Source: Eremophila alpestris peregrina (Eukaryota > Chordata > Aves > Passeriformes > Alaudidae). From it: DNA of 64,000 nt. Shown here in pieces: positions 1 through 13,100 of this stretch. The position numbers were made by a program, and so were the translations under genes. Each line of letters starts with the position of its first letter. The first letter of the stretch is position 1. The DNA lies in the NCBI GenBank assembly GCA_009792885.1, contig WMCF01000009.1:3514954-3578953 (forward strand), written 5' to 3'. The notes under the pieces are model-generated. The model searched no databases and was not told the DNA's origin. It saw only the letters and a list, made by a program, of their open reading frames with translations.

Positions 1-2355
1 ATAATAAATTAAGTCAATATGATTTAATTTCTTAATTATTCTGTCCAAATAAACAACAAAGACATTCTCTGGTTTTCAAGGCAATTGCATTTTTAAAAAA
101 ACTAGGTAAATTCACAGATTAATATGGCATTTCAAACTGGAATATTTAGAAATGCTAAAAATTTCCACTTTTCCAAATACTCTATACTCCACTTCTAAGA
201 TTTGTGAAATGCTATTTGATAGTGAATTTAATAATTTTGGTCAACCTGAAAGTGCTGCTCTAGCTTTTAAACTTGGCTGCAATATTCTGCATAAATCACA
301 GCAGTTACAGTGCAAATGAATTCACTATGATAAAGGATATGTAATTTGCACATATGCTGTAGATAATTGAAGTCTCTATCCTCATGTAACTTCAGGGGTT
401 TGAGTTGATATCAGGAGCCTCTATAAAAGGCTTTCTGTCATTTCTAACACAAGCATGGCACCGTTCTCATGATGAAAATAAGGGTGTTGATGCAGAAAAG
501 GCTTTTGCAACTTAGTTTTTTCCAGTATATCTTTGTCCTCACTCGGTGCGAGTTTCAGGGCCAGCAATGCATTGTGCTGTACTTTCGTCATCTCTTCTCC
601 TGGTAAAACTAACTACAAGCTACTGTGGCTCAAGAAATCTTGCAAGGTTTGTAAAACTGAGGAATATTAAAGGAGGGCATGTAAATTCATGTAGCTAGAT
701 GATTGCAGGATTGGAGACTAGATGTCCATAGGAGATGATTGAAAAAAACTTGTTTTTTCACCAGTGGCAGATTAACAATAACTGCACTTTTAACAGCGTT
801 TTCAGTCTTTCAAGATGTCAGGGAAAGAGCTTCTTCTTGTGGAAACCTAGTGACCTAGAGAGTTAAACAGAGAATTAAATCTTCTCTTTGGTGCCTTTAT
901 TCCCTGGAGTTTCAGTGACTTGTTATTTTGTCTGTCTGGGGTTCTGATGATTTGAAATACCAAAGGGACCTGTAAGGTTTTTCGCTTTCACCTAGGCCTA
1001 AGGACTGGTGGTCAGTAGGGCAGGTGTGGCTGTATGCCCACAATCTTCATTGCTTTTGAAAATCATATTTTTGTTCCAATGGGGTATTCCTCAATTATTT
1101 TTTCTTCTTCAGGTAAGAGTCAGAAGTTAATGAGGAAGCCCATAAAACTTCATTTTAAGATTGCATTCTTTAAGTCATAAAATGAAGGTCCTTTGGGTGA
1201 GAGAAAATGTACTAAATATTAAACACATCATTCAGAATGACTATTTTTATTTAATGGCCTTTTTTTCTCAGAAGAGAGCACAAATGAAAAATAGGTAATC
1301 CTCTGTCTAAGAGGAAATCTGTCAAAACCTGACAAGTTTTCATGTTTTTTGTTTTTGGTGAATATCATAGCAAGGTTTGGCTCTGATATACTTTCAGTTG
1401 GTAAACTTTTTATCCCATAATGTGGAGTTCTTATTTTGTTATTTCTCTTTGGATATCTTGTGTAAAAAAAGAAAAAAAAGTCTGAGTAGTTAAACCATAT
1501 GTTTATATCATAGCACCTAATGTCAAAATTTTAATTGATTTTCCCGTATTCAGGGTTAGGAGGGGGCTGTATCATGTTCCACTACGTCATAAAAACAAAA
1601 ATATTTAAAATATGTTTCAAATAAAATGAAGGGGGAGAAGGAAAAAATGCTTAACTTAGGAAAGATGTGGGATTCATTAACAAAGGAAAATACTGGCCAC
1701 GGACCAATGGCAAGCCAAATGTTTTGCCAGCAGTTTGCAGTTCACAGTCATCACTGCATGTCACTCTGGTGCCTGCTGCACCAGCCCCTCCAAACATATA
1801 GGCCTTCCTTTTAAAGAGAAACCTGTCTGGTTTGAGTTGAATAAATTAATCTGGGTTTACTTAGTTTAAAAACAAAAATATAGAGGGCCCAATTTTATTT
1901 CATTATGCCCGTGGGTAAAGCAGTCCAAGGTAATTACAACCACAGTGCTGGTTGCTCTATCTTAATTAAAGAGGGTTTTTTTGCACAGAGGTTTTTGCAC
2001 AACATAATAAAATAGTTTGTGGTCTGGCTAGCCTCAGTATCACAAGAGTGTACTTACTTGAGAAATTGTCCAGCTTTTCCAAAAGCTGAGGCCCTTCCAC
2101 TGGAGAGGAAGCATGGAGCTGCTCAGCAGCTCAGCAGAGCACAGGTAGTTTACAGTAAGGGCACCATCATAAATCATGCAGCAAACAACCTTTCATACAG
2201 TCTCGTATACTAAGTGGCAGGCTTGTCAGCAGCAATGAATCTGGACTTCAGTAGGTCTTTAAGCAATAATGTGCTCTGCAATGTGCAATACTGGTTACAC
2301 ACCTGTGACCAAACCTCTTACTTTTCCAAACTTTACTGGTAGTGTTATGGTGGTT

Positions 2356-2384
2356 TCTCTCTCTCTTTTTTTTTTTTTTTTTTT
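2356..2384 (+). repeat. (CT)n + poly-T tract
   Basis: A short CTCTCTCTC stretch runs into T19. It is a simple slippage tract with no supported function. Confidence 0.95.
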
Positions 2385-5300
2385 AGGGGTGCGTCTCCTT
2401 TGCAAATAAATACGACTTATTGCTTAGCAAATAATGTTATAGAAAAGGCATCAAAGACATTTAAATAATGTACTTGGCATGCTAATTAAAAAATCTCTGA
2501 ACTCAAATCCCAACAAGCATGGGTGAGATGGCCTGTTATTAAGAAAAGTCAAAGGAGGCATGTTTGCTACTTGAATAAATCAAGTAGCGATGTAAAAACA
2601 CTGTCTCAGGGATGATTAAGGGTAAGTGATTTTCATTACTATGTTAAATTCTCCTTTCTGTTGTGGTGCTTTTTATATCACATCAAGCTTAGCTATTTAC
2701 TTATGCTGCTTTAAAAAGCCCCAGCCTCTCACTTATTTAAATCATGACCCAAGTGCATCGATTCAGAAAGATAGCAACCCAAGATAACCTGACTTAATGC
2801 TCAGGAACGTGACACTGGTCCTTCCTTTGTGAGCTCTCTCTCTCCAGGTGGTAAAACTGACTTAAGTTTTGCAAATACCAGTGGACCAGACCCCAGAGTG
2901 CCTCAATTAAGTAAAATTTCACTGATTTCAACAAGTCCTCCTCCCTGCCTGATGCTAGCTTTTCCCTTGAAGTTGTACCATTTTCCTTTTTCATGGATCC
3001 AAATACTCTGGTATTTAGAGCCACCAGTTGTGCTGAGCCAGATCACAGTTGTGCTCTCTTGCACATTGGCAAGGGCACGGTTCACAAGCATTTATGTAAC
3101 TAGCAGGATGGGTCTCAAGGTTGGCATGAGGAAGACCAAAAGGGCCCTAGATGACTCAGTGAGCAACTGGCATTGGATTTAGCTTCTTTCTGTGGGGGAC
3201 GTGGATTCTCCTACAGAGGGTCAAGTGAGTTCACCTTCAGCTGCTTGGACTGGCACGGTTTCACCTGAGCTTGCATTTATGGAGAAGGAAATGCCAACGG
3301 GATGTGCACTGTACCCCAAGGCAGGACTGCAACCAAAGGGAGGGCAGCCCTCAGCTGCATTTGGGCTGCTCTGAAGCAGCACTAGCAGTGGCTGCCTGCA
3401 GGACAAGGGGAGCTGGAACGTGTGGTGTTTGAGAAAGCTGAAGTATCTTCCAGCCTCCTTAGGCATGGCTCAGGTCCTTGGCAGCACTGGCTGCATAGGT
3501 CTAGGTGTGTGATTATAGACAGTTGGGCTTCCTAGAGGTCTTCAAGCCTAGAATTAGCCATGTGCAAATGGGGAAAATTAGCCTAGAGGTGGACTAGAGA
3601 GACTTCGATCCTCCGCTCTTGAGTTCAGAACATGAAAATACTGGCTTGCTTTCCACTCTGTGTGGCAAGGCTGAAGCAACAACATCCAAATATGCTTCTA
3701 GGATGCAGCTGCCAAAGAAATGTTTCACAATGAACACAGAGGGGCATCCCTGTGGCAGCTTCAGCTGAGGTGCTAATGATTTCATAACCTGTTCCTTTAT
3801 TACACAAGCTACAATACCTGCTGAGACTGTTCAGCATGGGAGTGCCTGCTGCCAGGGCAGGAGCCAGGGCACAATGGTGGGTTGGGAATGGGTTTGCATG
3901 TGGAACAGATCTGTACTGTGTGTTTTACATACATGGCCTTGAAACTACAAGAAGACAGCCACTTTCTATTTCCATTTGCATTAGAGGCTTCTTATGAATA
4001 TATGAAATAGACATTTATTGTGACCATAACCCCTACTACAAATTAAAATCAAATCTCAAGTCCCCTGTGAAAAAGAAGCTCATTATAATATGTGGAGATG
4101 TCAAAAATGATACTAAATGACACTTCATTTTAAATCCCAAGCACTATGCTTATCCATAACTGAGGGTTAAATCTACGCTGGAAATAAGACCAGGAGCTAA
4201 GCAAGGTTTACAGGGGTGGGGGATGTCCCAGTAGATGTATAGCCCCAAAGTGAAGAATAAACAGCTGGTTGTATGTGTCTGCCAAAGACAAAGTGTCTTG
4301 CATACACACTGCTGCGTTCTCTTTTCTCAAGTCACAGATTACATTTGTTACATATCCTACATGGACTGGGTCAGATTTATACGAGGTGCAATGTTGTTGA
4401 TTCATATGGTTTGTTGCTATAGAGAGAGATAAAGGCAGATTTCTAGTCTAAAGGTACACATATTGCTAAATGCTTAGTTTCTTGTCACATTTTATGTATG
4501 AGCCATTTTAAGGACTTGTTATCTGGTAGGTTAATACAAGGTCTAAATCCATGCTTCACAAAATACAGAGACCAGGGGAAAATAAAATACAAACATGCTG
4601 ACCTGCAATCTGACTTTGCCACTATTCTTTGTGCTCATCATATTTGCCTTTCTCAATTGAAAAAAAAAAAAATAGAAAAAGAAATAGAACAACAGCAGAA
4701 AATGTGGAGAGGAGTGAGTAAGCCATGGCTTCCGACCCCTGGAAATCAGCCATACTCACTGCTGTGCAAATTCCTGCTGCTCTCTGAGCTGAGATCATAC
4801 TGTTGGAGATGGCAAGTGTATAGAGCACAGATTTGTATCTTTCTTCCATTGCTAAATATTAACAGTAAAAAATAAATGCAGGTGATGCAATTGACTTTGA
4901 CTGGGTCTATTTATGTGACTGTTGAGATATTTTAACCAGATTAGTAAAATGTCTGGCTCCCTGTGACCAAATCCAATAGATACAATGTTAGTGGAGCTGC
5001 CACTTTGCTGTTCAGGAAAAGTTAACATTTTTTAACATGTTCACCTGCAGTGTCTCAGGGTACGTGGGACAAACACTTATTTTATTGAAGACATCTGGAG
5101 AAGGACACATCTCCTTTCCGTTATTCATCTTTTGCTTCGTCCCCTCCCTAAGCTGAGACTCCTTTTCCTCTGCCCTTCCAACTGCTTCAAGCAGTTAAAA
5201 AAAAGAAAAAAATCCTCAGAAAACCAACCAATGTTTCTTAAATGCCAGCATGTACTGACTGTCAGGCCAGCAGGACAAACAAATTACGTTGTCAGAGGCC

Positions 5301-6288
5301 TTCCACTGACAGCTCCAGCCTACCCGTTCCCACAGTTTAAATCCGGAAACTCTTGATGCAAATGCTGCAGTTGATTCTGATGGCTATAGTGGCACTTCAC
5401 TGAAGAGTGGTACTTTGGAGTTGGGTTTTGCAGCACTGGGAGTTGATTTGAGTTGAAACGATGATTGTGTTTCTGGGAGGGCATTTTCAGTCATGTGTAT
5501 CTACAGGAGACTGAGGCCATGTCTAGATCCGTGGCATTACTTCAAATGTGCAAATGCAGCAAGAGAGCTTCTAGCCTGGTCAGCCTAGCCTTTTGAAGTA
5601 TTTTATGCAAAGATTACTTCCTCCTTGCTGAATTGTTGTGTTGAAGACCATGGGGTACAGTATTTTAAAGTTATCCAGTACCTACAGAGTTTCAAAATTC
5701 ACCTGACTCAGTTTTTGTCTCTGCTGATCATAATGCTGCTCTTTTACTTCCTCTGGCATGGCAGCTTTCTAGTTAAAGCACTGTTTTAGTGGCAGTCCTC
5801 AAAGGGGAAAAAGTGGAGGAAAAAAGAAACAGTTCATGACTATTCATGGAGTATGCATGAACACTTATGGGATATGTAAAGACATTAAATAAATAATTAG
5901 CAGTGTGTTAGTTCATACTGCAGACTTGGAAGCTGGCAGGATGACCTGACATTTTTTCACATGACTCTCTACTGACCATTAAGCCCTTTACTCTAAACTG
6001 GTGCAGAGGGTGTTATTTTAATCTTCAGCACAAAGTTCTGGTTTGGGAGAATGTTTTCTCTTTAAGACAGCATTTCTCTCAAGACAAAGATAAGATATAA
6101 AAAAACCCCCTCCAAACAACAACCAAACAGAAAAACCCCATCTGTGAAACAGTACAAATTGGAAGGCAAATATGTAAAATAACCTTTTTTTTCCTCTTAG
6201 TATGATGTAGCATGTCATTAGCAGGTGTTACATTAGTATTCAGGGTAAAATTTAGGAAAATGTCTTCATAGGGGCCATACCTTTTTAT

Positions 6289-6360
6289 GGGTCTCATTCT
6301 GTTCGAAATGACTGTATGAGCAGCACTCCTGTGAACTTCAATGGCAAGAGCATCACGCCC
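6289..6360. repeat. Palindromic-family fragment
   Basis: GGGTCTCATTCTGTTCGAAA resembles the left end of the copy at 42941, and GTGAACTTCAATGGCAAGAG resembles the TGAAGTCAATGG centre phrase. The right arm cannot be paired convincingly. A GAGTTTGGCCCG phrase at about 6499-6510 may be a displaced right end. Confidence 0.4.
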
Positions 6361-9300
6361 AAAAGCACTGCCACCTCTCCTGGTCTTTCTCAGCTCAGCA
6401 ATTCATGTTGCATAAGGCAAATGGGCTAAACAGAATAGTGGAAAGGTGCTTTGCAGATCACCATAGGCTTCAGTGATGGTATCAAGAAGAGCAAGGGTAG
6501 AGTTTGGCCCGTGTTTTCAGGAGAAATTTAGTGAATATTATATTATGGTTTCCCTCTGCTTCTATTCATAAGCTAATCACCACCAGGGATCAGGAGAATT
6601 TACTTGGTAGCAGTCCACAGATGTCAAATTGGAAGATGGGGATTTTTTTGTTTTCTTTTGAAGCATAAGACACAGATCAGTGTCAAAGCTTGTTTTACAA
6701 CTGGATGTAGTGCATGTTAAATGCTGTTTATGGAGTGTGCGTGCATGTGTGTGTATGAGTGAGATTCCCAGTTGGTTTAAATCCATTGTCTTTGGCAAAG
6801 CTGTGGGCTGTACACCATTGAGAATTGGCTCTCTTGCTGTTGATGTATTCATTCTATTCTTCTTTTCTCAAATGGTTGTGTTAACTGGGCTACAGTTTAT
6901 AAGGTCTCTTTTTATTCAAGTTTATATTTCCTCAACAATAATTTGGTCATAAATAAGCACATTTTGAAGATCACCAGGTAGAATAATGGGGAAAGATTTT
7001 TAGGAGAAAAGTTTTGAATATTATTTTTGGATATTGATTGTCTCATTTTAATGAATAGTTCAAAAGAGAACATCAAATTCTTGGTTAAAAAAAAAAACAA
7101 CTCAAAGATACTTACTTTTTCGTATTTTATTCCATTTCCACTTGCTTCTATTTAGAACATTTCATAACACTAAGTATCCTTTCAGCTTTAAGCTAGAAAG
7201 TAAAAAAAAAAGGTGTGCTTTGGTATTTGCATTACTGGTCACTTAGACTTGCTGCTTTTTATCATGTATGTTGGCTGGTTTGTATGCATATTTCTTAAAC
7301 CAAGATTTAAGATTTACATGTTATCTGGAATTTGATCTATAACTTGAAAGGCTACTGTAGCCACAATAAGAATTAAAATAACCCTGAACTGTTGAAAATT
7401 CAACTCGGAGCACCCAAAGTGGTAATGACTGCAATAGTAGTTTTGTCGATATTTATAAATCAGTGCAAACCAGAAACTGGATGTTTTAATTTACTACAGT
7501 TTCAATGTAACTGATACCCTCAAGTTTAGAGCTTTAAGCTTTGTGAAGTGCAATGTTATTGCAGGGCATGCATCCAATTTTTAAAACATTATATAGATTG
7601 GAGACAGATGAGCTTTTCAGAATTATTTTAGGCCTATTTTGATTGAATGCCTGAGATGCATTTTCCAGTGGAAATTAATTGCATTGATGTGAAAACAAAT
7701 GAACCCCAACCTCAAAATTAGCTGCAGGTTCCTGCTTGAACCAGTACTTAAAAGAGAGGGAGTGGGCACAGATAGTGACTGGGAATTATGATGACAATAT
7801 ACACTTTGTTGGTAGAATAAAATAACCTTTCTTCAATGCCTGCTCTTTTTTGCTGTCTCTCTTGGCATGCATGCATGCGTAGAGAGAGAAATTTTCCCAT
7901 GTATCCGTGGCTGGACATGAGTGGACAATGGCTTTTATTTGGTATCATTGCTTCCCTTTGCATGCTGCTGGAAACCTTTGCTGGCCTGTGTCAGCAAAAT
8001 CTCCCACAGCCACTACCTGTAGCACTTCTGTTGTGGTCATGGGGCATTTCTGGAGCACACATTTCTTGGGGATTGTGTTAGGTGAATTTATTGCTAAATA
8101 GCAGCTACCATGATCTCCACCCTTCAGTGTAATTTGCCTTACCTATGTAAAAACTGAGCATGTGATTCCTGTTTCTTTGACTGATGCTCGCAATCAGTGG
8201 GTATCTCCCAGGGAGAGGTAAGCAGAGAAGGCAATGTGAATCCTTTAAATTATGAGAGCAAGCTACTGGCTTGGAGCTGATTTCTGTTGAAGTACAGCTG
8301 CAGCAGTTCTCCATGAGTTTGTTCTGTGTGCCTTGAGATTTACCTCTTCCCTGTGCTTCTCATCATTTGTACTAATATAGCTGTCAGCTGGGATTTAAGC
8401 ATGTTTAAGAGATGAAGCGTGTGCAAAGGTTGCTCCCAAGAAATGGCATATATTCATTTTGATCTTCATGAAAGTTTGAAGGGAATCAGTGAAGTGGGTT
8501 GGGGATGGGAAGAGGGTCACTGAAGACACATAGCTATTTGGCAGCATTAAAATATTTTCACACCTGGAGATGACTTGCTGAACAGATAATTGAGATTAAA
8601 CCCTCATGGATGTGCTCCTCTGCCTCCTCCCCCACTGCCACCCAGTGAAACAACCAGCAGCTTTGAGACACTGAGCATATTTGGGGTTGTGACCATGGTG
8701 GGCTGTGCTAACTAGGCTGCAGAAAGAGGTTGACACGATAGCAACAATGTGCTGATGGCAGAAGTGCTTGGGAAGCAATGAGCATTCAGAAGCACAGAGT
8801 TTCTCTATGGTATTCTTGTTAAAGGATAGGATTAAGAGCTGGATTTTGGTCTGCCACTGATGTCATATATCATCTGAGAGTTTTTCAGGCTTCTAATTTT
8901 CAGTTTTGCTTATTTCCTATTTTGTTTAGGAAATAATGTAGAATGATCTTATATAATGCCTTTCCTAAAGATTTCTATAGTATGTGTTACTTTTATTGTA
9001 CTTTTTTTGTGTTGAGTGTAGAATTTAAATCTCAGTAAATAAACAATCTCACATGTACATACATCTACATACTGTCTTCATTAGTGACTGTGCTCTGCTA
9101 ACCAGAGCAAACTCTGCTTTCCATAGTGGATACAGAAGACTTGTGTCTTGTCAGCAGGAGACAGACTGAATCTGCCAGTGGCAGATGATGGACTGGTTTT
9201 CTCTCATTTAGGCTGTTTTCTTTAGTCAACCTATTTTTTAGCAGAATTGTAATCAAATCTCTGCTCCATGCCCAACCATAGCATTGCAGCTACATGTGCT

Positions 9301-11307
9301 GTGAGTTGGAATGCCACATGGTCTTCAGACTCAGCAACTCTTGGAGCCACTGCCTTTGTACAAGCTCTAGACTGATGAGCATGAGTGAGAAACTGATGGT
9401 TTTATTAACTTATGAATATGGAGCTGAAGAAATACAAAGATTCGGATTAGTCACCTCTTAATTAATATTATTTTTTATTTAAATTGCTGGAAGCTTCTTT
9501 TGGGGTCTGCTTTGTCTTTTTGTTGACTACTCACAGCAGCTGTTTTTCTGTGGGGACCTAAGTTAGGTACCTGAACTGAATTAGCCATGACCAGAAAGTG
9601 GCCTGCAATTTAAAGCCTTCACTTAAGTAGCAATCTTAATTTGCTTAATTGATGCAGGACCCTTTTCCCAACCTCTTTGTGCACAGCAACCTTTCCGCTC
9701 TAACTTTTACAACGTTGGATGTGGGGGCAGTGTTGAGGAAGAAAAAGTCAAGAGAGGTAAAGCCACCCAAAATATTAGTACAGCAGTCCTGTCTGCCTGC
9801 AGGCACATGAAGACATCAGCAAGTACATCTTTCTTAGACACCCAGGCAGGCAAACATCTCTGAAACATGGGGGCATGAAACTGCTGCCGCAGCATCCATC
9901 ATCGTGTGAAGGACAGTGAAAACATGTGCTGTCATCTTTGACATTTTAATTGAAAAGAAAGCTTACACAGATTTCGACCTTAAGCAGTATGTTTATACAA
10001 GTGTATACAGAGAAATAATCTGTCAGTTCAGTGCAGGCTCATTGCTATAGGAGTTGGTTTAGTAGCTGAACAATCCAACATTAGCTCACACACCTTGCCT
10101 TGTTCCATGCCTCAATAATTTTTAGTAGAAATACTTTGCCTAGAGGCATGCAGTTATTAAAAAAGAGGCTCAGCTTGCTCAAAGTCTGGAATTATTAGCT
10201 CATGGTAACAAGCCTGCACTGGAGAAACTGTTGGTTCTTTGTTTTCATAACTTTGCTGTAATTCACCATCTTATTTTCAGAGACAAACTTCTGCATTGTT
10301 TGGGAAGTTAAAAAAAAGGAAAAAAGAAAAAGAAAAATAAATCACTTCAAAAAGTTTTTTTTTTCATTTTTATTATAAAGAGGGTTTGCAAAGCTCTTTT
10401 ATCTTAGTATTTATATTAAATTTCACTGGTCCAAATAATAAGAGTAAATAGAAAGACAATTTTGAGAAATTTGTTTTATCTCATTTCCAGTAGAGGCATC
10501 AGTTGGTAGTGAGTAAACAGTGAGAGCTCTCTGAACACCCTCTCAGCCCTTTAAGAGTAAAACATGCTTTTTATCCATCCTTTTTGCAAACTACTGTCCC
10601 TTTCAGATGCAAAGTTGTGAAGGTCAAATAAAATCCATTTGCACTGCTACAGCATGTGTGTGAAAGGAGTTACTTGAGCAAATGAGGGCTCCAGCGCCTT
10701 TAGACAGCCCAAACCTGGCAGATGAGTTACTTGGTGCTCAATTGTCACTTTAGCTGGATGCTGCAGGTAGGTTTCTTTCTAGCTGCTTAACCTGTTGATA
10801 CTTTTCTTCAATGATCCTCAGATTTTCAAATTTTCTTGATTTTGCTTCTCAGGCTGGAATCTTAAGCCCAGATATAAAAAAAGAATGGTCATGTTAAAAA
10901 GTGTTTGAGTAAGCTTTATTGCCATTATTATTCCTGGTTTTAAGTCAGCTGCCATTTGATGTATTTGTGTGTTGTAGTTACCTATTTTTTCAATGAAAAA
11001 TGATACACCTTTATTTGTGGGGCTGCAAAATCATTTATTTTCCTGAAGAACTAAGCTTGGTTCTGTTTGAGCTGAGAGACTGTGGTGGCAGTGGAATCAG
11101 TTTGACATCGTTGCTTTTATGATCAAATCATATTTATATTGCAGTTTTTTGGGTTTATCCCCCTTCTTTTTTGATTTTTTTTAATTTCTTATTTTAATGC
11201 AAGAATGTGTTTTTTATATGGGCTAGTTCTTTATAATCCTTGAACATGCCTTTTGCAGCATTTCCCTGTTTTGCTTTAACTATGCCATTATCCTTCACAT
11301 ATCATTT

Positions 11308-11376
11308 GTGAGTTCCAGCTGTGTGCATAACACTGTGCAGAACATAAACTTCTCCAAGGAGATTATAGTCTAAGAA
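11308..11376 (+). repeat. Doubtful MIR/L2-type repeat fragment
   Basis: AGCTGTGTGCATAACACTGT followed by TCCAAGGAGATTATAGTCTA resembles a common ancient mammalian/amniote repeat phrase (TATGTGCCAGGCACTGTGC ... AAGGAGCTTACAGTCTA). Only about 70 bp can be aligned by eye, so this is a weak call. Confidence 0.3.
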
Positions 11377-11787
11377 ACCATTCTAGCTTTTCTTATTTTT
11401 CTTGTAATGGGTCAGGCAATAAGACCCAGTGAAATATTTAGAGGGAAAGAAAGATTGAAACCAGCAGTTTCTAAGATCTGTAAGAGCCAAAAGGCAAATG
11501 TTAATGGGTTTTGTGAGGCTTCCAAAGACCTTCTGGTCCTTGTGCTTGTGCTGAATTTGCAGAGGTTCCTTAAACATATGTTCAGGAAATATAGGTGGCA
11601 TTAGCACAACTGGAGTTTCTAAAGGCAATATTTATCATTGACCAAACCTTTAAATAGACTTTGGCCCACTACATACATGATGGGCCTGCTGATTTATGGG
11701 GCTTTTGTCCTACAAGCTCAGGTGAAGAGTACAGAATTTTTAACAAGCTTTAAAGGCATTTTTCCACAGGATGACAGTATTTTACTG

Positions 11788-11804
11788 TATATATATATAT
11801 ATAT
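11788..11804 (+). repeat. Short (TA)n run
   Basis: Seventeen bases of perfect alternating TA within an AT-rich stretch. Confidence 0.95.
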
Positions 11805-12651
11805 CTCCATTCTCTGGTGTTTGTTTGTTTGACTTATTCTTTCCCTTCATTTGGGTATACTGTCCTTGTGTATTAGAACAAGTGATCAAGAATGCATTTC
11901 TGATGGAGTTGCTTTGTTTCCAATGAACAGCTTCTCCTCAAGTGACATTGAGGGATATTTGAATTGAGAAGTAACCTGTCTTTAGTTACTTTTGACTTCT
12001 GTATCATTTCATATCTGTATGCTGCATCTTGCTCCTTTGGTAATGCTTGTTGTTGAATTCCTTCTTCCTCTGTGCCAATGTGTAGCTTGTTACCTTAATT
12101 GTGCTGGCTCTTCTGAGACACTTACATGGGTTTTTCCTTCACTTCTGAATCAAGCTTCTTGTCTTTAAGACTTTTTGAAGCTTAGCCTTGTCTTATCTCA
12201 GTCCTCTAGTTTCTCATTACAGTGTCAAGCATCACTTTCACTATGCCAGTGTCTGTACCATCAGCAGGTTTCTCTTTCCGAGGCAGAAATCTCATCTTGT
12301 CCAACACTGGGGAAACACCTAAAGGTAAAAAATATATGAAGATACATGCACATCCCATTTAAAAATCTCTACAGAAAGGATAGGTTTGTCTGATGCTTCC
12401 CAAATCCTCTAAGTTATAAGCTACAGTTTTCCCTCTCTAGAGTGTTGCCTTTTCTTTGTCTCAGTTACTCCCTTCCTCTTGCAAACTTCCTCAGTCCTGT
12501 CATTTCAGAGTGTACCAGTTAAATAAAAAACATGCAAAGAAACAAAAAGGCAACCAGAGTTGTGCCTCTAAATTGTGTCCAATTCTTTAGCATATTTATT
12601 TGCTTGTGTGTTCTATCTCAGTCTTCTACTTTTCATCTGGTTTGTGTCCCT

Positions 12652-12783
12652 AGAATGTAAACACGCTCTGTATGAATTGTCTCTTATCTGTGTTTGTACA
12701 GTGCCAGGCTCAATGGGGTCCCAGTCCTGACTGGGACCTTTGGGCACCAGCACAGTATAAATATCTGCTACTGATAATAATGA
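12652..12783 (+). mobile_element. Ancient amniote LINE/SINE 3' tail (L3/CR1-L3-like)
   Basis: Motifs in order are AGAATGTAAACACGCTCTGT, TGTTTGTACAGTGCCAGGCT, CAATGGGGTCCCAGTCCTGA, CTGGGACCTTTGGGCACCAG and a TAATAATGA tail. This order (TGTACAGTGCC, CAATGGGGTCC, TGACTGGG, GGCACC, then TAATAA repeats) is what I remember for the tails of an old L3-type element found across amniotes. The exact family name is uncertain. No coding part is present. Confidence 0.7.
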
Positions 12784-13084
12784 TCTGCCCACATCATGCA
12801 GATGTCTGAATTATCTGAGAAATACAAACAAGGATCTTTACTAGGCTGGCAGGGAGCCATGAATTCTAGATGCCAGGGTTTTTTCCCCTGATTATGGTTT
12901 GGCTCCCTGAAAAATCCTGGTGACACAAACCTCCCACTTCTTGGAAAGCTTGGCTCTCTGGTGGTGATGTGATTAAAACATCATTAAACATAGGATACAG
13001 CAGGTCAGGTGAGGTCCCTTGCAACTATGTGAGGTATTCCAAGTACTGGTCTGATGCTTTGTTGTTCTTTTCCCTCGTGGTTTG

Positions 13085-13100
13085 TTTTTTTTTTTTTTTT
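13085..13100 (+). repeat. Poly-T tract (T16)
   Basis: Sixteen consecutive T followed by CCCTCC. No retroelement body can be recognised next to it on the minus strand. Confidence 0.95.

Noticed and set aside
13005..13050. CR1-like phrase GTGAGGTCCCTTGCAAC
   Set aside because: Only about 17 bp resembles the CR1 3' end, and nothing before or after it follows the element.
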